The position numbers and the translations under genes were made by a program. DNA of 35,050 nucleotides from Chloroflexota bacterium (GTDB lineage Bacteria > Chloroflexota > Anaerolineae > B4-G1), in NCBI GenBank assembly GCA_012514315.1, contig JAAZAN010000320.1, positions 1 through 35,050 of the forward strand, written 5' to 3'. The notes beneath the pieces were generated by a model. The model searched no databases and was not told the DNA's origin. It saw only the letters and a program-made list of their open reading frames with translations. Positions 8,443 to 15,041 of the stretch are shown here, one piece after another. The first letter of the stretch is position 1; each line of letters opens with the position of its first letter.

Positions 8443-9075
8443 CTAGCATTCCACCGCCAGCAGCCGTTGAAGGGCTTCCCGGGACTCAGCCTCCACAATA
8501 TCGTGAATCGAGTTGCCGTGACTGTCCATCGTGACAACCACGGGAAGACGCTCAACGTGCAGAACCCAGAACGCTTCTGGCACACCAAACTCCTGCAGTT
8601 TGTACACGGCCAGCACGTTGCGCACGGTGTGTGCAATGAGCGACGCAGCTCCGCCCACGGCGTGGAAATAGACCGCACCATGTCTCCGGAGGGCGTCCAG
8701 GGTACGTGTGCCCATACCGCCTTTGCCAATCACACCACGCAACCCAAAGTGGGCAATCACCTCTGCCTCGTACACTTCTTCACGGATCGATGTCGTCGGG
8801 CCGGCCGACACGCACTGCCACGCGCCATCCAGGTTCTGCGTCATGATCGGTCCACAGTGGTAGATCACTCCCTGTGCCAGATAGCGCCGGAGCACGTCGT
8901 AGAAGGCTTGTTCGTCCGCTGGAACCGCACCGGAACTGACAAACGTCTCCACCATGTACTTGTGTGCAGCATCCCGCGCTGTGACCAAGACACCGGATAC
9001 GTGCGCCGTATCCCCCACCCGGAGTTCATCTATCTCCCGTTGACTGATCGGGATGCTCACGTCATAGTAGGTCAT
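8443..9075 (-). CDS. fumB: class I fumarate hydratase, beta subunit (C-terminal domain)
   Basis: A 210-residue beta subunit of the oxygen-sensitive Fe-S fumarase (the two-subunit form, related to tartrate dehydratase TtdB). It carries the family's GPTTSIREE-type substrate segment, the conserved KGGMG loop, and HAVGGAASLIA. With the alpha subunit it interconverts fumarate and malate. It starts 18 bp after fumA, so the two are cotranscribed. The symbol follows the alpha/beta naming, not E. coli FumB. L-tartrate dehydratase activity cannot be excluded from sequence, but the KOR neighbours favour a TCA role. Confidence 0.92.
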   Translation of the reverse strand: MTYYDVSIPISQREIDELRVGDTAHVSGVLVTARDAAHKYMVETFVSSGAVPADEQAFYDVLRRYLAQGVIYHCGPIMTQNLDGAWQCVSAGPTTSIREEVYEAEVIAHFGLRGVIGKGGMGTRTLDALRRHGAVYFHAVGGAASLIAHTVRNVLAVYKLQEFGVPEAFWVLHVERLPVVVTMDSHGNSIHDIVEAESREALQRLLAVEC

Positions 9076-9093
9076 GTTATTCTGTCAGCTGGA

Positions 9094-10017
9094 TCAATCC
9101 ACTGGTCTGTCAGATCCAGCGGGGCAACTCCTGTCTACATCAAGTACCAGGCGCGCACGGCGCAACGCCCAGCACATATAGGCCACCGTCACAAAGTAAC
9201 TGGCCGGCACGCGGTGTAGTACGCCGATCTTGACACTCAGCACAGTTGTCCGTCCGCCAAATCCCATCGGTCCGATCCCGAGTTCATTGCACTCATTCAG
9301 CAGCGACCGCTCCAGTTCAGCGAGTTCCCGGACAGGGTGCACATCGTCAAGAGGACGCATGAACTGGCGCTTCGCGTGCACGTACCCCGTGCCCCGATCA
9401 CCACCGATGGTGATCCCGAGGATTCCCGGTGCGCAGCCCTGCCCTTGCGCCTGGACCACCGCATCCAGCACCACGCGCCTGACACCCTCCAGATCACGCG
9501 TTGCACCCAGGGCGCTGCATGGCAGTGCATACTGTGTTCCGACATTCTCACTGCCCCCACCCTTGAGCAGCAAATCGATCGCCAGCTGATCACCGTCTAC
9601 CTCTTCGAAGCAGATAGTTGGGAATCCGTGGCCGAGATTGTTCGCAGAATTTTCATTGGACAGCGGGTCGACTGCATTCGGCCGCAGATAGGCGCGCCGA
9701 GTGGCCTCAACAACAGCACTCTCAATGCAGGTGCGCAGGCGCCGGGTTGAACAACAGACGGGATACTGTACGAGGAATATCGGGACCCCTGTATCCTGAC
9801 ACACCGGCGTACTCTGATCACGGGCCAGCGCCACGTTATCCAGAATTGCAGCCAGGGCCATCGCGGCGGGCGAACCCGGAGTCTCACGCTTAGCGGCCTG
9901 TCGCAGAGCCGATTCCACATCCTGCGGAACATCCGTCGAGGCTCGACGGATCAGATCTACACACGCCCCACATAACGTTGCTTCGTCGAACACCTCTCGT
10001 CTCACCCACTGTTCCAC
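9094..10017 (-). CDS. fumA: class I fumarate hydratase, alpha subunit (N-terminal Fe-S domain)
   Basis: A 307-residue catalytic Fe-S subunit. The three cluster ligands appear to be C73 (PVCQDTG), C195 (GQGCAPGILG) and C282 (AYMCWA). Other family signatures are KGGGSENVG (152-160) and GIGPMGFGG (248-255). One Fe of the [4Fe-4S] cluster binds substrate, as in aconitase. The start is GTG at 10017 with no clear Shine-Dalgarno sequence; instead an 8-bp hairpin sits four bases upstream. The preceding gene, cooC, ends 140 bp away, so fumA may have its own regulation. Confidence 0.93.
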   Translation of the reverse strand: MEQWVRREVFDEATLCGACVDLIRRASTDVPQDVESALRQAAKRETPGSPAAMALAAILDNVALARDQSTPVCQDTGVPIFLVQYPVCCSTRRLRTCIESAVVEATRRAYLRPNAVDPLSNENSANNLGHGFPTICFEEVDGDQLAIDLLLKGGGSENVGTQYALPCSALGATRDLEGVRRVVLDAVVQAQGQGCAPGILGITIGGDRGTGYVHAKRQFMRPLDDVHPVRELAELERSLLNECNELGIGPMGFGGRTTVLSVKIGVLHRVPASYFVTVAYMCWALRRARLVLDVDRSCPAGSDRPVD

Positions 10018-10021
10018 AGAT

Positions 10022-10045
10022 ATGGCGACAGGAGACCGTCGCCAT
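10022..10045 (-). promoter_or_regulatory. hairpin directly in front of fumA
   Basis: ATGGCGAC (10022-10029) and GTCGCCAT (10038-10045) form a perfect 8-bp stem with an 8-nt loop, ending four bases before the fumA GTG start. In mRNA it would occupy the ribosome binding region. It has no T tract, so it is a poor intrinsic terminator for cooC. Translational control or an mRNA end-protecting structure are the alternatives. Confidence 0.4.
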
Positions 10046-10157
10046 CCTTCAGTCTTCCAGAGTCAGTATTCCTTCCCGGGCACAGTAACCAGGCCGAGTG
10101 CGCACAACGAACCTGCACAGCGCCATTTGGACGCGATTCGTCACCACCGGCCAACGC

Positions 10158-10937
10158 CTACAGCGCCTCCAATGCATCTACTATCTTGCGCGCTTCTTCC
10201 GCTGCACGTGGCGCACTGGCGAATACACTACGGCCATACATATCCGCCTCTAGCAGTTCAGGGTTAGTCGATAGATACCCTAGCAGTGGCACGGGGCTCT
10301 CCTTCTGCAGAAAATCCCACTCCGCGTCACTGCTCACCTTGTTGCCTACGCCATACACACGGACAATACCGATATCAGCAGCCAGGGTGCGCACCGCCGC
10401 CGCGGTCGCCAGACTGCGGCGGCCGGGCTCAACCACAACCAGAAAGGCATCGACCGCCTGTGCCGTAGCCCGCCCCAGGTGCTCGACCCCTGCCTCCATG
10501 TCCAGCACCAGCATCTCCTGATTGTAGAGCAGAAGGTGCGTCACGAGGGCCTTCAGCATCGCGCTCTCAGGGCAGATGCAGCCGCTTCCGCCTGACTCTA
10601 TTGTACCGAGTCGAAGAAAACGGATCCCATTGTGAGAGATACTGAATCGATCGGGTATGTCATCAACCCGGGGATTCAGGCTGAAGAAGCCGCCGAATGT
10701 GCCGGGCTGTGCACCGGTCCGCTCGTAGATCAGGTCCTCCAACTCCGACACCGGGGTCACTTGCGCCCTGAGCTCAGGCGGAAAACCCAGTGCCTCAGCC
10801 AGGCCACCAGCAGGGTCAGCATCGATAGCGATGACCTCGCGCCCGCGCTCAACGAAGACGTGCGCGAGCAGTGCTGAGAGCGTTGTCTTACCAACGCCTC
10901 CCTTCCCACTGACAGCGATTTTCTTCAGGTCTGCCAC
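10158..10937 (-). CDS. cooC: CooC/AcsF-family nickel-insertion ATPase (copy 1)
   Basis: A 259-residue P-loop ATPase of the MinD/CooC family. The deviant Walker A GKGGVGKTT (11-19) and the paired cysteines C120-x-C122 in GCICPE are visible; in CooC these Cys bind nickel at the dimer interface before delivery to CODH. A CooC/AcsF relative can also mature ACS. This copy lies downstream of hdrCB rather than beside CODH, unlike copy 2 at 26074-26871, and the two proteins are clearly diverged. Its specific client is unknown. It starts 50 bp after hdrCB and probably belongs to the same transcript. Confidence 0.88.
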   Translation of the reverse strand: MADLKKIAVSGKGGVGKTTLSALLAHVFVERGREVIAIDADPAGGLAEALGFPPELRAQVTPVSELEDLIYERTGAQPGTFGGFFSLNPRVDDIPDRFSISHNGIRFLRLGTIESGGSGCICPESAMLKALVTHLLLYNQEMLVLDMEAGVEHLGRATAQAVDAFLVVVEPGRRSLATAAAVRTLAADIGIVRVYGVGNKVSSDAEWDFLQKESPVPLLGYLSTNPELLEADMYGRSVFASAPRAAEEARKIVDALEAL

Positions 10938-10987
10938 CAGGCAATTCCTCCTCAGACTAGATCCGCGCCGCCATCTCCGAGCTCACC

Positions 10988-12211
10988 TCACGAAACCAGA
11001 GCCATCTCGACGAACTGGGTCAGGTCCATCACACGAATTCGCGCCCTCTGACTACGGACTGCCTTGGTCAGCGTGCGCACACACTGCGGACAAGCGGAGA
11101 TCAGGTACGACGCCTCGATCTCCACCGCCTGTGCGATACGTTGTGCCGAGACGTCCTCAACCAGATTGGGGTCAAACGTCTCCAGATTGCCACCGCCGCC
11201 GCAGCAAAGGGCGTGCTCACGCGACTGTTGCATCTCCACGAAGGTGTACCCAGGAATGCGACGCAGCACTTCACGCGGCGCATCAAATATCCCGCTCTTC
11301 CGTCCCAGGTCACATGGATCGTGATAGGTAACGATGCCACCGCGCTTGGGCTCTGTGAAGTGCAGACGCCCATCTACCGCCAGATCGTGGATGAGCTCAG
11401 TCGCGTGAGAGACCTCAAAACCTAGCGGATGGCCAACGATCTCTGGATACAGATGGTGCCACATATGGTAGCAGGATGGACATGTCGTCACCACCCTTGG
11501 AACGCCAAGTGCCTGCATCCTCTCCACATTGTGCCGGATCAGTGCTTCGGCCTGTTTCAGCTGCCCGGCCATCAGGAGCGGGTAGCCACAACACCACTCC
11601 TCATCGGCAAGCGTCGTGAACGAGACCTTGGCATGTTGAAGAACAGCAGCGAAACCCTGCGGTATAGCGTAGCTCATCGGGAACATGGCCGAGACGCACC
11701 CCACATAGTAGGCCACCTCGGCATCTGCGTTCCGCACCAGGCCGTCTGGTTTCTCAGCCAGGTTATCCGTCCATGCCAGCCGCGCGGCATTATCCTCGCC
11801 CGAGACATTGTAGTGGCCACCTATGCGCTCGCCGAGCATGCTCATAGCCCGCAGACCTGTGCGCAGCGACTCGTCCTCACCGATCGCGTCCGCCCCCTCA
11901 GGTAGGTAGTGCTCCTGCATCACCCGCTGTCGCATCAGCTCCACGACACGCCGTACACTCAGATCATAGGGACAATGCTCAGTGCAGTTGTCACAACCCA
12001 AGCAACGCCAGACACTGGCATCTCGAACCAGGGCATCCTCCAGTCCAAATTGGGCCAGGCGCATAATCTGGGCAGGTCGATAGCGCATCGCCGCAACCGT
12101 GGGGCAGCCCGACGAACACCGCTCGCACTGATAGCAGAGGTAGACGTTCTCGCCACATTCCTCGCGAATCTGCTTCGATAGCTCCGTACTCAACGTGATC
12201 GCCATAGTCAT
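10988..12211 (-). CDS. hdrCB: fused HdrC-HdrB heterodisulfide-reductase-like protein
   Basis: A 407-residue fusion in the order HdrC then HdrB. The HdrC part has two [4Fe-4S] motifs: C26, C29, C32, C36 (CYQCERCSSGCP) and C70, C73, C76, C80 (CLGCDNCTEHCP). The HdrB part has two complete CCG modules: first CCGYPLLMAGQ followed by CPSC, then CCGGGGN followed by CPQC. These bind the non-cubane Fe-S clusters of HdrB. I chose ATG at 12211 because it overlaps the metF stop as TAATG; the longer frame to 12298 would run far into metF. In Moorella, separate HdrB and HdrC belong to the MetVF complex, so this protein is the probable electron link between HdrA1 and MetV/MetF. It will not act on CoM-S-S-CoB in a bacterium. 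Confidence 0.9.
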   Translation of the reverse strand: MTMAITLSTELSKQIREECGENVYLCYQCERCSSGCPTVAAMRYRPAQIMRLAQFGLEDALVRDASVWRCLGCDNCTEHCPYDLSVRRVVELMRQRVMQEHYLPEGADAIGEDESLRTGLRAMSMLGERIGGHYNVSGEDNAARLAWTDNLAEKPDGLVRNADAEVAYYVGCVSAMFPMSYAIPQGFAAVLQHAKVSFTTLADEEWCCGYPLLMAGQLKQAEALIRHNVERMQALGVPRVVTTCPSCYHMWHHLYPEIVGHPLGFEVSHATELIHDLAVDGRLHFTEPKRGGIVTYHDPCDLGRKSGIFDAPREVLRRIPGYTFVEMQQSREHALCCGGGGNLETFDPNLVEDVSAQRIAQAVEIEASYLISACPQCVRTLTKAVRSQRARIRVMDLTQFVEMALVS

Positions 12212-13218
12212 TACTCCACGCTCGTGGCCGCAGGAGCGGGCCTCGGACGCGGCATCAACCCTGCACCCTCCACGATGGGACGTACGGCTTCCTCCCACTC
12301 GATGGCCATAATGTGCACGCCCGCCACGCCCTCGATCTCCCGAATCTCCTGGATCTGCTCGATGCAGATCTTGATGCCCTCGTTCTGCCAGGCGTCACGA
12401 CGCCTGCCCTTATCTTCTTTGGGAATCCCCGCCACCGCGGCATTCATCCGTTCCACGTACTCTTCACGCACAATCATGCCCGGCACTTTGTCCCGCATGT
12501 AGCGCGCCGCGCCCGCGGATTTGATCGGGCCGACACCTGCCAGGATGTAGACCTTCTCATGCAGCCCGAGGTCGACAACGCGTTTCATGAACTCCCGGAA
12601 TCTCGGAATATCATAGATCAACTGCGTCTGGACGAAGTCAGCACCTGCTGCCACCTTCTTGGCGAGGCGATATGGTCGAAACTCAAACGGATCCCCAAAG
12701 GGATTAGAGGCCGCACCGATAAAGAACTGGGGAGCTTCCCCTTTGATCGGATCACCGCACTGGAAGCACTTCTCATCGCGCATGTCCTTGACCATACGAA
12801 TCAGCTGAATCGAATCCAGGTCATGCACGTTTTTCGCCGTAGGGTGGTTGCCAAAGCTATGATGATCCCCGGTCAGACACAGGAGGTTGCGCATCCCGAG
12901 AGCGTGAGCTGCCAACAGGTCAGGCTGCATCGCCAGCCGGTTGCGGTCACGACAAGTCATCTGGATAATCGGCTCCAGACTCTCTCTCATCGCCAGTACA
13001 GCCGAGCCAATACTCGACATTCGCACGATCGCGGTCTGATTGTCGGTGATGTTCACCGCGTCGGCCACATCCCGCAAGAACTGCGCTTTCTCACGGATTA
13101 CCCCACCATCTGCGCTTTGCGGTGGCCCCAGTTCGGCGGTGACGCCGAAATGCCCTTCACGGAGTACATACTCCAGCGTACTGCCCGCTTTGTAGCCATT
13201 CGTCTGTTCTTCTGCCAT
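12211..13218 (-). CDS. metF: 5,10-methylenetetrahydrofolate reductase
   Basis: A 335-residue FAD-dependent TIM-barrel enzyme reducing methylene-THF to methyl-THF, the last step of the methyl branch. Family features include ELGPPQSAD near the N-terminus, MTCRDRNRLAMQ, LCLTGDHH, GADFVQTQLIYD and a C-terminal region with HIMAIEWE. CFQCGDP (residues about 150-156) adds two cysteines not seen in E. coli MetF. ATG at 13218 has GAGGTGG overlapping the metV stop and 6 nt upstream. It sits between metV and hdrCB with minimal spacing. This is the acetogen-type MetF that works with MetV, so the electron donor is likely the Hdr/MvhD complex rather than NADH directly. Confidence 0.95.
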   Translation of the reverse strand: MAEEQTNGYKAGSTLEYVLREGHFGVTAELGPPQSADGGVIREKAQFLRDVADAVNITDNQTAIVRMSSIGSAVLAMRESLEPIIQMTCRDRNRLAMQPDLLAAHALGMRNLLCLTGDHHSFGNHPTAKNVHDLDSIQLIRMVKDMRDEKCFQCGDPIKGEAPQFFIGAASNPFGDPFEFRPYRLAKKVAAGADFVQTQLIYDIPRFREFMKRVVDLGLHEKVYILAGVGPIKSAGAARYMRDKVPGMIVREEYVERMNAAVAGIPKEDKGRRRDAWQNEGIKICIEQIQEIREIEGVAGVHIMAIEWEEAVRPIVEGAGLMPRPRPAPAATSVE

Positions 13219-13226
13219 GGTCCACC

Positions 13227-13907
13227 TCACTCCGAATCCGCCAGACGCAGGTCATCTCGCACGATCTTGCGTGGGCCGCCATCCCGGCTGCGCGACCAGT
13301 CCTTGGGAGGCTGGATCTCCAGCATCTGTTCCACCCGGCCCAGTTTCTCGAGTCGCTCCCAGATCAACTGCCATGCACACGGCAACTCGGGGTCTATCTC
13401 GCATACACCGTCCTGCGAACCACCACAGGGACCATTCAATAGTTGCTTAGAGCAGCGGGCAATCGGGCAGATCCCTGCTGTGACCCCCAGAATACAGTCT
13501 CCACAGGCCTGGCAGCGTTCCTCCCAGACGCCCTGCTCCTCGGGTAGTCCCAGAAAAGTTGTGTTCAGCCCAGGCAACGTCACACTGTCTGGGAAACGCT
13601 CGTTCATCGCTTGCACGCCGATTCCGCACGCCAGGCTCAAGACAACGTCATAGTCAGACAGACGCTCTTTGAGCGGATCGATGTACTCCCACTCACACTG
13701 TCGCTGAACGGTGACCTCATCGACACTCATCGGCATTCCGTCCAGCTGACTCTTCATGCGCAGCTCCGAGGCCAGGATTCCGACCTCCTTCTCGCCACCA
13801 GCGAAGCATACCGTGACGCACGTGCCGCAGCCAACAAGCAGCACCTTGCGTGCCTCGCCCAGGAGCCGGCTGATCTCCTCCAGGGACTTCTGCTCAGCTA
13901 CGATCAT
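13227..13907 (-). CDS. metV: MetV, zinc/Fe-S partner subunit of methylenetetrahydrofolate reductase
   Basis: A 226-residue protein of the MetV (MTHFR C-terminal-like) family, a Cys-rich partner that is needed for acetogenic MetF activity and channels electrons to it. It shows VGCGTCVTVCFAGGEKE near the N-terminus and the family's C-terminal Cys pattern: CQACGDC, CPIARCSK, LLNGPCGG and CAW. ATG at 13907 has a perfect GGAGG 6 nt upstream. It overlaps the tail of the selenocysteine-type mvhD1 by 14 bp. With metF, hdrCB, hdrA1 and mvhD1 this reproduces the gene set of the Moorella MetVF-HdrABC-MvhD complex. Confidence 0.93.
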   Translation of the reverse strand: MIVAEQKSLEEISRLLGEARKVLLVGCGTCVTVCFAGGEKEVGILASELRMKSQLDGMPMSVDEVTVQRQCEWEYIDPLKERLSDYDVVLSLACGIGVQAMNERFPDSVTLPGLNTTFLGLPEEQGVWEERCQACGDCILGVTAGICPIARCSKQLLNGPCGGSQDGVCEIDPELPCAWQLIWERLEKLGRVEQMLEIQPPKDWSRSRDGGPRKIVRDDLRLADSE

Positions 13908-14340
13908 CAGCAACCTCCGTATTGTTAAGCGGGTTGGGTCCCATCTCTCGAATCCTCTCCGTGATCTCCCTCATAATCTCTGCAAACTGCGATCCCATTG
14001 CTGAGGAGAGATTGACCATCGCAACCCGCTCTCCCCCCAGCCCAATCTCATCCAGCAATCTCGCGACGTAACGCACCCGCCGCTTCGCGTTGGTATTACC
14101 CTCCAGGTAATGACAGTCTCCCTCCAGTCACCCTCCCACGATCACGCCGTCAGCACCGTGCTCAAATGCGTGGAGCATTTCGACTACCTCGACCCTTCCC
14201 GAGCACGGAACGTCGATGATACGCACTCCAGGTGGGTAGGCAACTCGCAGACTACCGGCCAGATCGGCTGCAGCGTAGGCACAATGCCGGCAACAGAAAG
14301 CCAGAATCCTGGGTTCGAACCGTTCTGTTCCCATTTTCAC
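13894..14340 (-). CDS. mvhD: MvhD-like [2Fe-2S] protein with in-frame UGA, candidate selenoprotein
   Basis: MvhD passes electrons between an oxidoreductase and HdrA. The frame from 14340 to 13894 encodes 148 residues, with one TGA at 14130-14128 (codon 71). The reading GADGVIVGG[U]LEGDCHY aligns without a gap to GADGVCVVGCPIGNCHH in the paralogue at 18941-19438, where the UGA position is Cys. Both sides of the UGA keep MvhD similarity in the same frame: FCCRHCAYAAADLAG before it, and the MREITERIREMGPNPL ending after it. A SECIS-like hairpin follows. Sec-containing MvhD homologues (VhuD) are known in methanogens. An automatic annotation would call this two fragments or a pseudogene. The start is GTG at 14340 (overlapping the hdrA stop) or ATG at 14334. 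Reading as Sec is inference; a point mutation from TGC or TGT is the alternative. Confidence 0.8.
14095..14130 (-). promoter_or_regulatory. candidate bacterial SECIS element after the mvhD UGA
   Basis: After the UGA (14130-14128) come 22 nt and then an apical loop TGGAG (14105-14101) closed by a perfect 6-bp stem: ATTACC (14111-14106) with GGTAAT (14100-14095). The 22-nt distance and a G among the first two loop bases fit the loose bacterial SECIS consensus. No lower stem is obvious below this helix. Being inside coding sequence, it can be tested for compensatory change in homologues. Confidence 0.6.
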
Positions 14341-14972
14341 ACCTCAACGGATTCAGTCGCTGCAAGAGCGCGAATCTGCGCCTCCACCTGCGTATCACGA
14401 TAGTGCACGAGCTGGACCGCCTTCGCCGGACACTCGGCAACGCAGATACCGCAGCCGTGACACTGGGCGGGCTCTACGAAGGCGGCGCCCACAACTCCGC
14501 CAACGCCACTCAAATCAACGTGGATCTGAGGAACATCGTACGGACATATGCGCACGCAAGTCAAACATCCAACACACTTCTCAGGGTCAACCTGAGCGAC
14601 AATCCCGCCGACCTCCAACACATCCCGACTAACGATCGTCAGTGCCCGCGCGGCGGCGGCCTGTGCCTGCACAATGGTCTCGTCAAGCAGTTTGGGGTAA
14701 TGAGCCATACCTGCCACAAACATCCCATCGCTAGCGAAGTCAACCGGTCTCAGTTTGACATGCGCCTCCAGAAGGAATCCGTCTAGATCCGTCGCGATTC
14801 GAAGCCGAGATGCAAGCTCGTCGACGCCCTCAGCAGGAACTACAGGCATACTGAGCACAAGCAGATCCAGATCCAACGCCACGTCGATGTGCAGACTGGG
14901 TTCCCGCACTGTCACTCGAATGCCAGCATCTGTCACACTGACCTGCGGTCTATGATCAACATCATATCGCAC
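14337..14972 (-). CDS. hdrA: C-terminal part of HdrA1, separated from the main part by an in-frame TAA
   Basis: This 211-residue piece (234 codons if counted back to the TAA at 15044-15042) is the end of a canonical HdrA. It aligns with the C-terminus of HdrA2, sharing GMAHYPK, the ferredoxin motifs CVGCLTCVRICPYD and CHGCGICVAECPAK, and a final VQLVHYRD segment. It is in the same frame as the 1269-residue upstream part. A GTG at 14972 with a weak AAGG could start it independently, but it would then begin mid-domain. The two [4Fe-4S] clusters it carries normally pass electrons to HdrC, so their loss should cripple the protein unless this piece is made separately or the stop is a sequence error. 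Confidence 0.75.
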   Translation of the reverse strand: MRYDVDHRPQVSVTDAGIRVTVREPSLHIDVALDLDLLVLSMPVVPAEGVDELASRLRIATDLDGFLLEAHVKLRPVDFASDGMFVAGMAHYPKLLDETIVQAQAAAARALTIVSRDVLEVGGIVAQVDPEKCVGCLTCVRICPYDVPQIHVDLSGVGGVVGAAFVEPAQCHGCGICVAECPAKAVQLVHYRDTQVEAQIRALAATESVEV

Positions 14973-15041
14973 GAACAGAACGCCTTGCTCACGCGCCTCA
15001 CGATACAGCCGCTCGCTGAAACCGTACGTACGTATGTCACG

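Noticed and set aside
12212..12298. longer start for hdrCB 29 codons upstream
   Set aside because: It would overlap metF by nearly 90 bp; the ATG at 12211 overlaps the metF stop as TAATG and gives the family's N-terminus.
12313..13653. 446-codon open frame on the plus strand opposite metF and metV
   Set aside because: Both opposite-strand genes are clear family members with ribosome binding sites. The plus-strand product matches nothing and has the same shadow-like composition.
13894..14340. treating mvhD1 as a pseudogene split by a nonsense mutation
   Set aside because: The only lesion is one UGA exactly at a conserved Cys, the frame and homology are intact on both sides, and a SECIS-like hairpin follows. 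Sec is the better reading, though not proven.
15022..15036. short tandem CGTA repeats next to the hdrA1 stop, possibly a slippage site
   Set aside because: Homology with HdrA2 stays in the same frame on both sides, so no frameshift is needed or seen.
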